Assembly (NCBI GenBank): GCA_945787595.1
Contig: CALZJV010000358.1
Location: 1 to 13,470, forward strand
Reading direction: 5' to 3'
Source of the DNA: an uncultured Desulfobacterales bacterium
GTDB lineage: Bacteria > Desulfobacterota > Desulfobacteria > Desulfobacterales > JAFDCJ01
Length of the DNA: 13,470 nt
Shown: positions 6,311-13,470 of the stretch, in pieces
Position numbering within the stretch: the first letter of the stretch is position 1
Layout: each line of letters begins with the position of its first letter
Translations under genes and position numbers: made by a program
The notes under the pieces: generated by a model
Databases searched by the model: none
Told to the model about the DNA's origin: nothing
The model's input: only the letters and a program-made list of their open reading frames with translations

Positions 6311-7720
6311 TCAGACAATCATTGATAACCGCACTGTAAGCGAATCCATGTCGGGCAGATCCTCGAGTTTAAATACTGTTTGGACGATCTCGTCGCGAGT
6401 TGCATCACTAACAAGGGATTGTGAACAATCGGTGAACTTCTCTATTAGCTCATCGTCGCTGAGTGGATTTTCCGGTCCGCCACGATATCGATCATCGGCA
6501 TCCCTTACGATCTTTTTGCCATTTTTCAGGGTCACCTCCACCCGGGAACGCATTTTATCATAGCCCTTTGCTTCGATGGTAGGATCAAATTCCGTGCGAA
6601 TTCTTTGCATCAACGTCCGTACGTCCTGCGAGTGCACAAACGCAGGGGTGAATTCCTGGACTCCGGCTTTGCGGGAAATTAGGATCGCTGCCAATAAAAA
6701 GGGCATACAAAATTTGGCCTGCAACTCGTTTTCAGCTGTGATGTAACGGATCGGATTGAGAATGTTGTAACCCGCGTAGAGCACCACCTCTTGGATATCA
6801 TCCGGTTTCAGATCGTTTTCCATCACGATGGCTCGCATCGCATCAATTGATGGGTGGGTCAACGAACCACAAGGATAGGGTTTTACGCTGACGCCCGGTT
6901 CTACGATCGAATAGGGATTTCCGAGTTTGCCGACAATCCGATCTGCATCGACACCCCGGCCGAACACCTGGAAAAAACCCCACGGTCCATCCAATCCATC
7001 CGGGTCGGCCTCGAACCCACCTTGAGCCAAAAGCGCTGCCGAAACGCCATTCTGGGCCGCCCGCCCCACATGCAGTGGCTTGGTCATGGTACCGAAATTC
7101 ACCCGGATGCCCGCTGCCATGGATACCGTCATTCCCAACAGATTGCGTAGCTGCTGGCGGTCCAATCCAGTAAGTTTCGCGGCTGCAACGGCAGCCCCGA
7201 AGGTGCCGACAGTACCGCTTGAGTGAAATCCCATTTCGTAGTGTTCCGGTCGTATGGACTCGGCAATTTTGCATTCGACCTCGAAGCCGGTGAGAAATGC
7301 TGTCAGAAAATCCCTGCCCGACACACCGCCGCGCATTTCCGCAACGGCCAATGATGCCGCCAACGGTGGAATTGTTGGATGGGTCAGCAAGCCAAAGGTT
7401 CGATCGGGGGTTGTCGACAACTGCGTATCATCCCAGTCCATGGCATGCCCTGCCGTGCCGTTCACCAATGCCGCCAGCGCAGCAGACAGCTTCACAGAAT
7501 CTTTGCCAAAGGCGGTTGCCTCGGACCCTTGACCACTATTCAGGCTAAACTCCCGAACGATGCGCGTACAATCCTGAGCTGAACCGGCAAGCATCAAACC
7601 CAATCCATCCAAAACACAACGCTTGCCGATCCGAATTGCTTCGGCCGGAAAATCGCTGAAGGTTGCGGCCTCAACAAACGCTACGACTTCATCGGTGATT
7701 TTGGTGTCAGACTTCGTCAT
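6311..7720 (-). CDS. MmgE/PrpD family protein (2-methylcitrate dehydratase-like)
   Basis: About 469 residues, the normal length for the family. Recognisable motifs in order are GHAMDWDDT (near 91-99), THPTIPPLAASLA, FHSSGTVGTFGAA, KPLHVGRAAQNGVSAALLA and KPYPCGSLTHPSIDAM. The family includes 2-methylcitrate dehydratase PrpD, cis-aconitate decarboxylase and the epimerase-like iminodisuccinate enzymes, so reactions on di- and tricarboxylates are expected. The specific one cannot be assigned. The first ATG at 7729 abuts GGGAGG, too close to be used. The ATG at 7720 (MTKSDTK) has the same GGGAGG 9 nt upstream and is preferred. It lies between tctA and the 4Fe-4S gene in one direction, which links it to the imported substrate. 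No prpB or prpC lies nearby, which argues against methylcitrate-cycle duty. Confidence 0.93.
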   Translation of the reverse strand: MTKSDTKITDEVVAFVEAATFSDFPAEAIRIGKRCVLDGLGLMLAGSAQDCTRIVREFSLNSGQGSEATAFGKDSVKLSAALAALVNGTAGHAMDWDDTQLSTTPDRTFGLLTHPTIPPLAASLAVAEMRGGVSGRDFLTAFLTGFEVECKIAESIRPEHYEMGFHSSGTVGTFGAAVAAAKLTGLDRQQLRNLLGMTVSMAAGIRVNFGTMTKPLHVGRAAQNGVSAALLAQGGFEADPDGLDGPWGFFQVFGRGVDADRIVGKLGNPYSIVEPGVSVKPYPCGSLTHPSIDAMRAIVMENDLKPDDIQEVVLYAGYNILNPIRYITAENELQAKFCMPFLLAAILISRKAGVQEFTPAFVHSQDVRTLMQRIRTEFDPTIEAKGYDKMRSRVEVTLKNGKKIVRDADDRYRGGPENPLSDDELIEKFTDCSQSLVSDATRDEIVQTVFKLEDLPDMDSLTVRLSMIV

Positions 7721-7844
7721 CGGTGACATCCTCCCTTACTTCGTAAAAAGGAAAGCAAGCTTTGGCGGCAGGTGCAAGGCTGCCTGGGTTCCATGCTCTA
7801 TGATAACTACATCCACTCATACAACGGATTTCTTTGCAGATGCA

Positions 7845-9332
7845 CTATTTCTTGCGTCCCCTGACTGTTGAAATGATAAAAGGCAAAAAGAGGCTGATCA
7901 GTCCCAGGATCAGCATAACGATCGTAATCGGTCGGGTTGCGAATATAGCAAGGCTGCCATCGGACATGTAAAGGGCTTGTCGAAAAGACTTTTCAGCCAT
8001 CGGTCCGAGAACCAGTGCCAAAATAACCGGTGCCACAGGGATACGAAGGTGTTTCATCAGGTAGCCGATCACCCCAAAAATCCAGACAACCCAAACGTCA
8101 ACCATGCTGTTTGCCAGAGAATAAGAGCCCACCACACTCATCACCAATATGAATGCAGACATGATGGCTGTCGGGAGTTTGAGAATCTGCGTCAACGGAC
8201 GGATTCCCACAGTTGCCAGTATGAGGCCCAGACAATTGGCGATATACAGTGAGGCGATCGTGGCCCACACCAGTTTGGAGTGCTGTGTGAACAGCATCGG
8301 GCCGGGACGGATCCCATGGATCATTAGTGCGCCCAGTAATACGGCGGTTGTTTCCGAGCCGGGTATGCCGAGACTCAACAGCGGCACCAGTGCGCCCCCG
8401 GCCGCTGAGTTGTCGGCACTGCCCGGGCCTGCCACACACTTGATGTCACCCTTGCCCACCCGTTCGGGATGCTTTGAAATTCGGGCTTCGATTGAATAGG
8501 ACATGAACGCGGCCGCCGTGGCGCCCGCGCCAGGCAGCATGCCGATAAACGTTCCTAAAACCGTGCCGCGAAAAATGGATCCCAGGCTTTCCTTGAGATC
8601 CCCCAAGCGCGGCAGCAATCCTGTCATCTTGCCTTTGTAAAAAAGGTGTGACAGAGACTTTTTAAGATTGAGCAGCGACTGGGAGACGGCAAACATGCCG
8701 ATTAACACGGCAATGAAATTGACACCGTTGTCCAACTCCAATATTCCGAATGTGAACCGGCTGACCCCCACGCCCGTGTCCATCCCTATCGTACCAAGCA
8801 GCAGCCCGAAAGCGCCGGCGATGAGGCCCTTTGCCAATGAATCGCTTCCCAGACTGGTAATCATGGAAAGCCCCAAAAAAATAAGAGCGAAATACTCCGG
8901 CGGTCCAAAGGCAAGCGCCACGGTGGAAAGCCACGGCCCCAGAGACATCAATACCATAACACTGAAAGTGCCGGCCACCCAGGAGCCGATGGCGGTTATG
9001 CCCAATGCCAGACCGGCTCGTCCCTGGCGGGTCATTTCATATCCGTCCAGGGCGATAACGGCAGCCGTGGAGGTTCCAGGGACCCGCAACAGGATTGAGG
9101 TAATCGAGCCGCCGAACATGGCGCCCATGTAAATGCCGGACAGGAAAAGAAGCGAAGTCTCAGGAGACAACCCAAACGTCAAAGGCAAGAGTACGGCAAC
9201 AGCCATCGAGGCGTTGATGCCGGGCAGCACGCCGATGGACACCCCAATCAACTGACCCAAGCCGATGAATATCAGGTTGAAGGGCTCCAGCGCAACGCCG
9301 AATCCCATCATGAGATTGTTAAAGATATTCAC
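7845..9332 (-). CDS. tctA: Tripartite tricarboxylate transporter large permease, TctA family
   Basis: A 495-residue integral membrane protein, matching TctA length (about 500) and topology of roughly twelve hydrophobic segments. The family's paired motifs are clear: GVLPGINASMAVAVLLPLTF (34-53) with GAMFGGSITSILLRVPGTSTA (70-90) in the first half, and GMLPGAGATAAAFMSYSIEA (264-283) with GIPGSETTAVLLGALMIHG (322-340) in the second. It is the main translocation subunit of a secondary transporter that takes substrate from the periplasmic TctC-type protein. It starts with GTG directly after the TAA of tctB (TAAGTG), so translation is probably coupled. A 124-bp gap with no visible terminator separates it from the MmgE/PrpD gene. 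Substrates in the family include citrate, tartrate and aromatic acids; which one applies is not visible. Confidence 0.96.
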   Translation of the reverse strand: MNIFNNLMMGFGVALEPFNLIFIGLGQLIGVSIGVLPGINASMAVAVLLPLTFGLSPETSLLFLSGIYMGAMFGGSITSILLRVPGTSTAAVIALDGYEMTRQGRAGLALGITAIGSWVAGTFSVMVLMSLGPWLSTVALAFGPPEYFALIFLGLSMITSLGSDSLAKGLIAGAFGLLLGTIGMDTGVGVSRFTFGILELDNGVNFIAVLIGMFAVSQSLLNLKKSLSHLFYKGKMTGLLPRLGDLKESLGSIFRGTVLGTFIGMLPGAGATAAAFMSYSIEARISKHPERVGKGDIKCVAGPGSADNSAAGGALVPLLSLGIPGSETTAVLLGALMIHGIRPGPMLFTQHSKLVWATIASLYIANCLGLILATVGIRPLTQILKLPTAIMSAFILVMSVVGSYSLANSMVDVWVVWIFGVIGYLMKHLRIPVAPVILALVLGPMAEKSFRQALYMSDGSLAIFATRPITIVMLILGLISLFLPFIISTVRGRKK

Positions 9333-9818
9333 TTAAAACCCCCATGGACCTTCTGGCAGGGGCACCGTCAGCAAATAGCCGAAGATGAACCACAGCAAAG
9401 ACGGTATCAGCACCGCAATCAGGATCGCCAGGTAAAACTTGTAGCGTCCGATCAACCGCAAAAAGAAACAAACGAATATCGCTGCCGCCAGCGAAAAACC
9501 GATAAAAGGCGTTATAACGAGCATGACTGTAAAGAGTCCGAAACCCGTTATTATGTCCCGCCTGGCCTGGGGATTTTTAATGCTCTCAGATTCGTCGTTG
9601 CTGTCCGTTTCCGTTTTTTCGACTTGCTGGCGAAACGTGTCGACAAACTGCCAGATGGCAAAAAGCGCAAGCATGACGGCCACAATGGTCGGAAAATCGC
9701 CCGGGCCCATGTTAGAGACCTGGGCAAATTTGGGATAAGGCAGCTGTCGTGCCCAGAAAATCCAAAGCCCTGACAAAACAACCAGTAGGATCGATGATAT
9801 TCGATCAGCAGATTTCAT
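9333..9818 (-). CDS. tctB: Tripartite tricarboxylate transporter small subunit, TctB family
   Basis: A 161-residue membrane protein with about four hydrophobic segments: 7-25, 43-61, 90-120 (probably two helices) and 127-150. A charged linker rich in Glu, Asp and Ser (66-82) lies between the second and third. MGPGDFP near 37-43 is typical of TctB. This family diverges fast, so the call rests on topology, length and position immediately before tctA. The ATG at 9818 has only a weak AGAGA about 9 nt upstream. A 450-bp spacer with terminator-like hairpins separates it from the binding-protein gene, so it may need its own promoter. Confidence 0.9.
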   Translation of the reverse strand: MKSADRISSILLVVLSGLWIFWARQLPYPKFAQVSNMGPGDFPTIVAVMLALFAIWQFVDTFRQQVEKTETDSNDESESIKNPQARRDIITGFGLFTVMLVITPFIGFSLAAAIFVCFFLRLIGRYKFYLAILIAVLIPSLLWFIFGYLLTVPLPEGPWGF

Positions 9819-9864
9819 AGGTCTAATCTCTGAGCAAGTCTAAAAAACCAGAAGCTTTAAAATG

Positions 9865-9897
9865 AGTAAAAATCCGGGTCCAGAGGGCCCGGCTTTG
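9865..9897 (-). terminator. Terminator-like 33-bp repeat, copy B
   Basis: On the minus strand an 8-bp GC stem with a 3-nt TCT loop is followed by ATTTTTAC, a better T tract than in the copy at 3785-3817. It ends 47 bp upstream of the tctB ATG, the same placement relative to a start codon as the other copy. Confidence 0.65.
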
Positions 9898-9900
9898 TCG

Positions 9901-9919
9901 AGCCCCCTGAAAGGGGGCT
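9901..9919. repeat. Perfect 8-bp hairpin AGCCCCCT-GAA-AGGGGGCT
   Basis: A very stable stem with a 3-nt loop, three bases from the terminator repeat. On the minus strand it precedes that terminator, forming a double hairpin. Confidence 0.6.
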
Positions 9920-9951
9920 AAGTGCCGAGTATTTTTGAGACAGGTTAGCCC

Positions 9952-10137
9952 GTTGAGCCGGTTTTGCCGGTTGGCCGGTTATCGGAGTACATAAAAAGCG
10001 AATTCGCCTAAATTGAGTTTAATTATTATTTCATGCATGGTTTTTCTCTTGCTTGGATGTGACAGCTTTACGCTTCAGCGAGGCCGACGGAAACTGACGA
10101 ACGGGCAAAACCGGACAACAGGCAAAACCGGCTCAAC
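9952..10137. repeat. 186-bp block bounded by 17-bp perfect inverted repeats
   Basis: GTTGAGCCGGTTTTGCC (9952-9968) and GGCAAAACCGGCTCAAC (10121-10137) are exact reverse complements. Internal degenerate copies (GCCGGTTGGCCGGTT beside the left arm, GGGCAAAACCGG near 10103) thicken both ends. No open frame lies inside and no target-site duplication is obvious. It could be a small non-autonomous element or a repeat cluster. Confidence 0.55.
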
Positions 10138-10154
10138 CTCTTTCGATTAATCTC

Positions 10155-10217
10155 TTATGGCATAGCCAATTTTCTCTGACCTGGCCCAGAGAACCAGGTT
10201 TTCAATGTTAGAATAAA
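10155..10217 (-). repeat. Partial third copy of the 125-bp repeat
   Basis: Shares TTATGGCAtAGCC, CTCTGACCTGGC, GAGAACCAGGTTTTC and the terminal GAATAAA with 1-125 and 4002-4126, but lacks the TGACACC half. Both competing hairpins (ACCTGG/CCAGGT and TTCTCTG/CAGAGAA) are perfect here. Confidence 0.75.
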
Positions 10218-10247
10218 AAGGCCGGTTCCCAGACCTGGAAATCGGCC
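10215..10247 (-). terminator. Rho-independent terminator of the TctC-type gene
   Basis: Minus strand: GGCCGATTTCC, a 7-nt loop, then GGAACCGGCC (one bulge and one G-T pair), followed by TTTTTATT. It lies 21 bp past the stop codon and is the clearest terminator in the window. It should separate tctC from tctBA transcription. Confidence 0.85.
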
Positions 10248-10268
10248 CATGTTTTTTATCCGGATATT

Positions 10269-11236
10269 CTAAAAACCCAGCTCTTTCAGGATCTCGCCAA
10301 ATTTAACCTGTTGTTTTTCGATCAATTCCTCAAATTCCTGTCCGACCAAAAAGTAGGGTTCGATCATGCTGTTTTTGAGATAATTTTTAAACACCGGGTC
10401 CTGAATAGCCGCCAGTGACTTGGCGATGAGGTAATCCTTGACTTCATCCGGAACACCCTTTTTGACAACCAGCCCCCTGAATTTCGGGACAACCACATCC
10501 CAGCCCTTCTCCATCATCGTGGGGACATCCGGCAACGAGTCCAGACGCTGACCAGTAGCGGCGGCCAAAATGCGGACCTTGCCGGCCTCGACCTGGGTGG
10601 CAACTTCCTGATATTCGGTAACCATCGCAGCCACATGCCCACCCAACATGGCGGCCAGCTGTTCTCCGCCGCTGTCAAAGGGCACGAAGCCAAACTTCAC
10701 ACCGGCTTCCTGGCTCAGCATCACGCTAATGATGTGATCGTCTGTACCGGTGCCGAAGAGCCCGAATTTAACTTTTTCCGGTTCTTTTTTTGCCGCTGCA
10801 ACCAAATCTTCGATGGTCATGTAGGGAGTCGTAGCGCCTACGGCGATGACCTTGGGATCGAATCCCCACATGATGATCGGTTCAAAGTTTTTGTAATTGT
10901 ATTTGAAATCCGGTTTGCTCAACGGTGTAAAAACCAAATTGTTCGTCACACCGAGCACGGTGTAGCCGTCCGCCGGCCGGCTCTGGACACCGCACCGCCG
11001 CCGCCCTTTTTGTTGATCACGTACATTTTTTGATCTAAATAGTTGCCGGCAGCTTTGGCAAATGCACGGCACATCCGATCGCTACCCCCGCCCGGCGAAG
11101 CCCAAGCAACCATCTCGATGGCTTTGCTCGGATAATTCTCAGCCGCGGCGATGCCGGACCCCAACCCCAACAGAATTAGTGCTGCAACGAAAATGACCAT
11201 CGCCCTGTTCATCGTGTGATGCAAGTGATACCCCAT
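10269..11236 (-). pseudogene. tctC: TTT periplasmic substrate-binding protein, TctC family, frameshifted
   Basis: The N-terminal part starts at ATG 11236 with AGGAGG 6 nt upstream. It has a signal peptide (NRAMVIFVAALILLGLGSGIAAA) and the family motif YPSKAIEMVAWASPGGGSD. The frame fails just after INKKGGGGAV near 11000. The protein resumes in another frame at VQSRPADGYTVLGVTNN and continues normally to ELGF at 10269. The span is 968 nt, one short of a whole number of codons; restoring one base gives 322 residues, the usual TctC length. The break is in a GGC-repeat tract, where a sequencing or assembly slip is easy. A genuine mutation would leave the cell dependent on another binding protein. 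It is 56 bp behind the GntR gene and ahead of the terminator. Confidence 0.88.
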
Positions 11237-11292
11237 AATTGTCCTCCTTTCTGTGGTGTGAGATTGATTTAATGCCCCAATGTTTCGGGCTC

Positions 11293-12027
11293 CTAATTTG
11301 GATCGTTCAAATTGTAGGTCCGCTGAATCAGTATGTCGAAATGCGCTTCTATGGCCAAGATGGCCTGCTCGGTTTCCCGTCTCATAAGGGCCCTGACGAT
11401 TCGATCGTGCACAGCGAGCATTTCCTTTATCCGACGGTCATCTCCGGCATAGTAAGTCCGCCGCATGTTGAGCCAAAGGGGCTGTTGGGTGGCCTGTAGC
11501 AAATTTTCGGTCATCCGCTCGATCAACGAATTGCGCGTGGCCCGCGCGATGGCCAGGTGAAATTCATAAGCCTGCTCCAAGTATCCATCATAGTTACCCT
11601 TGATGCCGGCCTCATACTTCTGTTGCCAGGTGTTGTGGATATGCTCTATCTCGCTTTGGCTGGCAACTTTAATGACTAAACGTGCCGTTCCGATCTCCAA
11701 GGCTTTGCGTGCGTGCAGCAGTTCAAGTGGACTGTCGTTTTTTTCAAGAACCCGAACGGCTTTCCGACTGAGGTCCTCAAATTCGATCCGTTCGCATACG
11801 TAGGTTCCATCGCCGGGCCGGCTCTCTAAAACACCGACAATCTGCAGCGCACTGATCGCTTCTCGCACCGAGGGGCGGCTGACACCCAGTTGTTCGGCAA
11901 TGATCCGCTCGGAGGGAAGTTTCATTCCGGCCGACATTTCATTTCGACGGATTCTCTGCACGATGTCTTCGGCAATAATGGAGCTGCGTTTCTGATACCG
12001 AGCTTGAGGCAGTTTTTGAAATTGCAT
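11293..12027 (-). CDS. GntR-family transcriptional regulator, FadR subfamily (FCD domain)
   Basis: A 244-residue regulator. The N-terminal winged helix-turn-helix spans about 15-77, with LPSERIIAEQLGVSRPSVREAI as recognition region and GDGTYV closing the wing. The all-helical FCD ligand domain follows from about 100 to 235. His157 (in YEFHLAIA), His207 (in VHDRIV) and His229 (in EAHF) sit where FCD proteins bind a metal that helps hold a carboxylate ligand. The usual upstream Asp is not obvious, since AYEFH replaces the common D-x-x-FH. The gene precedes tctC in the same direction and diverges from the dehydrogenase. A tandem FadR-type operator lies 20 bp before its ATG, so autoregulation and control of both sides is likely. 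The ligand is presumably the imported acid or its product. Confidence 0.94.
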   Translation of the reverse strand: MQFQKLPQARYQKRSSIIAEDIVQRIRRNEMSAGMKLPSERIIAEQLGVSRPSVREAISALQIVGVLESRPGDGTYVCERIEFEDLSRKAVRVLEKNDSPLELLHARKALEIGTARLVIKVASQSEIEHIHNTWQQKYEAGIKGNYDGYLEQAYEFHLAIARATRNSLIERMTENLLQATQQPLWLNMRRTYYAGDDRRIKEMLAVHDRIVRALMRRETEQAILAIEAHFDILIQRTYNLNDPN

Positions 12028-12046
12028 TCGCTGTTCCTGGAATATA

Positions 12047-12075
12047 TGGTCTGACCCGTTATACCGGTCTTACCA
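12047..12075. promoter_or_regulatory. Paired GntR/FadR-type operator in the divergent promoter region
   Basis: TGGTCTGACCC (12047-12057) and CGGTCTTACCA (12065-12075) each match the FadR-subfamily consensus TNGTNNNACNA with one end mismatch. Their centres are 18 bp apart, and together they form a 29-bp symmetric site opening with TGGT and closing with ACCA. It sits between the regulator and the dehydrogenase, as expected for an autoregulated divergent operator. Confidence 0.7.
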
Positions 12076-12252
12076 ATTTTTATCATTCATACCCCAATGA
12101 CCTTTGGTGCGTCAAGGATAAAATGAATGTTTCAGGCTCAAACCGTGGTGGCCATTACCCTTCAGAAAATAAGAGCTTGCACAGGTGTGACCTCTTTGAT
12201 AATAAGCAACACAAAGCCCCTGCAACCGTCCTTTAACGAAAGGGAGTCATCA

Positions 12253-13317
12253 ATGAACTATAAAGTGGCGTTGATACCCGGAGATGGTATCGGCAAAGAG
12301 GTCGTCCCCGAGAGTGTTCGCACCTTGAAAGCCCTCTCACATAAATTCGGATTCGGTGTTTCTTTTAAGGAATTTCCCTATTCTTGCGCCTATTATCTAG
12401 AGCATGGGATTATGATGCCGCCCGATGGGCTGGAACTGTTGAAACCCTTTGATGCCATCCTGCTCGGGGCTGTCGGAGATCCGAGTGTTCCGGATCATGT
12501 CTCCCTGTGGGGGCTTCTGCTGCCCATACGCCGAACTTTCGACCAGTACGTAAATTTGCGTCCGGTGCGCCTTTTGCCAGGCATTCACAGTCCGCTGGCA
12601 GACCGCACACAGAATGACATCGATTTTGTCGTTGTGCGCGAGAACACCGAAGGTGAATATTCAGAGGTTGGGGGTCGGCTCTACTCAGGCACAGAACGTG
12701 AGATAGTGGTCCAGGAAACGATTTTTTCCAGGCAAGGTGTCGACCGAATTTTGAGGTTTGCCTTTGAACTGGCCCGCAAACGCCCTGCGAAGCACCTGAC
12801 CTCAGCCACAAAATCCAATGGAATTCGGTACACCATGCCTTTTTGGGACGAACGGTTCCAAGCTGTTGCCAAAGAGTTCGCGGATATTCGCTGTGACCAG
12901 TTCCACATCGATATCTTGACGGCCCATTTTGTGATGCACCCGGACTGGTTTGACGTGGTGGTCGGTAGCAATCTGTTTGGCGACATTCTTTCCGACCTGG
13001 GTCCGGCTCTTGCAGGGGGCATTGGTATCGCACCTTCAGCAAATTTGAATTATGATAGAAAATTTCCTTCAATGTTCGAACCCGTGCACGGTTCCGCCCC
13101 GGACATTGCCGGAAAAGGCATCGCGAATCCGATTGCCACGCTCTGGTCTGTCCAGATGATGCTTGAATTCTTGGGCCAGGAAAAAGCGGCCCAAGAACTC
13201 ATGCAGGCGATCGAAACAGTTACCGGCAGCGGAACGCTGACACCTGATCTTGGCGGAAACGCCGGCACAACCGAATTCACCGATCAGGTCATCGCTCGAT
13301 TATCCGTGCAGCAATGA
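12253..13317 (+). CDS. Tartrate/D-malate dehydrogenase-like (isocitrate/isopropylmalate dehydrogenase family)
   Basis: A 354-residue NAD(P)-dependent beta-decarboxylating dehydrogenase. IPGDGIGKEVVPE (8-20) opens the fold. R93/R94, R103 and R129 are substrate-carboxylate arginines, Tyr136 lies in ENTEGEYSE, and the catalytic Lys is 187 in SATKSNG. The metal aspartates are D220, D244 and D248 (SNLFGDILSDLGP). FEPVHGSAPDIAGKGIANPIA binds the nucleotide. HIDILTAHFVM and IGIAPSANLN favour the tartrate/D-malate dehydrogenase branch over LeuB or Icd (family knowledge). The start at 12253 has AAGGGAG 6 nt upstream; an in-frame ATG at 12127 has no such site. It is divergent from the regulator and the only plus-strand gene. 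It probably oxidises the imported hydroxy-acid or a derivative, giving a keto acid and CO2. Confidence 0.93.
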   Translation: MNYKVALIPGDGIGKEVVPESVRTLKALSHKFGFGVSFKEFPYSCAYYLEHGIMMPPDGLELLKPFDAILLGAVGDPSVPDHVSLWGLLLPIRRTFDQYVNLRPVRLLPGIHSPLADRTQNDIDFVVVRENTEGEYSEVGGRLYSGTEREIVVQETIFSRQGVDRILRFAFELARKRPAKHLTSATKSNGIRYTMPFWDERFQAVAKEFADIRCDQFHIDILTAHFVMHPDWFDVVVGSNLFGDILSDLGPALAGGIGIAPSANLNYDRKFPSMFEPVHGSAPDIAGKGIANPIATLWSVQMMLEFLGQEKAAQELMQAIETVTGSGTLTPDLGGNAGTTEFTDQVIARLSVQQ

Positions 13318-13374
13318 CACAGGAATGGGCGAAGCATTGGAAGGTCCCGGCCTTCAGGGCACTTTCACACGAGC

Positions 13375-13420
13375 GCGGCCTCTGGCCAAAAAAACGGCCA
13401 GTCTGATCAAAAAAGAAACT
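13375..13420 (+). repeat. 46-bp repeat, copy 2
   Basis: Lies 57 bp after the dehydrogenase stop and matches 5109-5154 in opposite orientation. It contains CTGGCC-(8 nt)-GGCCAG, a 6-bp hairpin that is broken in the other copy. There is no T tract after it, so a terminator role is doubtful. Confidence 0.65.
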
Positions 13421-13445
13421 TAACGACATGCAAGTCTATTTTTCT

Positions 13446-13470
13446 GACAGGATCGACAGGATGGACAGGA
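13446..13470 (+). repeat. 9-bp tandem repeat GACAGGATN, cut by window edge
   Basis: Units GACAGGATC, GACAGGATG and GACAGGA run to the end of the window. They may be the edge of a longer tandem or dispersed repeat. Confidence 0.6.

Larger units (their letters stand above)
9819..10268. other. 450-bp spacer between the TctC-type gene and tctB, filled with hairpins and repeats
   Basis: No gene was seen. From the tctC side it holds a strong terminator, a partial 125-bp repeat, a block bounded by 17-bp inverted repeats, a GC-rich hairpin and the second terminator repeat. In related TTT loci the subunits are commonly contiguous, so this spacer is unusual and looks like inserted repeat DNA. I could not pick a clear promoter for tctBA. 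Confidence 0.7.

Noticed and set aside
7721..7844. Possible small gene or terminator between tctA and the MmgE/PrpD gene
   Set aside because: No frame with a ribosome binding site and no stem followed by a T tract was found; it is probably an intra-operon gap.
10165..10200. H-type pseudoknot in the 125-bp repeat
   Set aside because: The two stems leave no bases for the crossing loops, so both cannot form together. Alternative hairpins are the more reasonable reading.
12127..12252. 42-residue N-terminal extension of the dehydrogenase
   Set aside because: No ribosome binding site precedes the upstream ATG, the peptide does not resemble the family, and the ATG at 12253 has a good AAGGGAG and begins at the conserved VALIPGDGIG.

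Overview
The window looks like a piece of an anaerobic bacterial genome, probably of the Desulfobacterota (deltaproteobacterial) type. This is inferred from gene content: a cytoplasmic molybdopterin/[4Fe-4S] enzyme, a ferredoxin-like 2[4Fe-4S] protein, a tripartite tricarboxylate transporter (TTT) set and an MmgE/PrpD protein. The intergenic DNA, full of short palindromic repeats, also fits. No rRNA, tRNA, CRISPR array or intact insertion sequence was seen. All genes but one lie on the minus strand.

Right half (about 5500-13320) is a candidate organic-acid catabolic locus. A FadR-type GntR regulator (minus) and a tartrate/D-malate-dehydrogenase-like enzyme (plus) diverge from a 225-bp region. 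That region carries a symmetric pair of GGTCTKACC boxes, the expected operator for the regulator. Downstream of the regulator on the minus strand come the TTT periplasmic binding protein (frame-broken), then a 450-bp spacer with a strong terminator and repeats. After it come tctB and tctA (stop abutting start), an MmgE/PrpD-family protein and a 4Fe-4S protein with a C-terminal domain I do not recognise. The likely logic is uptake of a hydroxy-di- or tricarboxylate, dehydration or isomerisation by the PrpD-like protein, oxidation by the dehydrogenase, and control by the regulator. The actual substrate cannot be read from the sequence.

Left half (1-5500) holds an orphan acetylene-hydratase/DMSO-reductase-type molybdopterin enzyme and an enol-lactonase-like alpha/beta hydrolase. 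It also holds two damaged genes. One encodes a 178-residue Cys/His-containing protein split by a -1 frame change at a perfect A AAA AAG slippery heptamer. The other is the C-terminal remnant of an AIR-synthase-related (PurM/SelD-like) protein, whose reading frame runs directly into a 125-bp dispersed repeat.

The intergenic regions carry several distinct repeat families. They are a 125-bp element (two full copies and one partial), a 33-bp terminator repeat (two copies), a 41-bp palindromic repeat (two copies), a 46-bp repeat in opposite orientations (two copies), tandem TGACACCTGAAACC units, and a 186-bp block bounded by 17-bp perfect inverted repeats. No clearly new defence or mobile system was found. 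The best second-look items are the slippery-site gene, the repeat that ends the AIR-synthase remnant, and the substrate of the TTT/PrpD/dehydrogenase locus.
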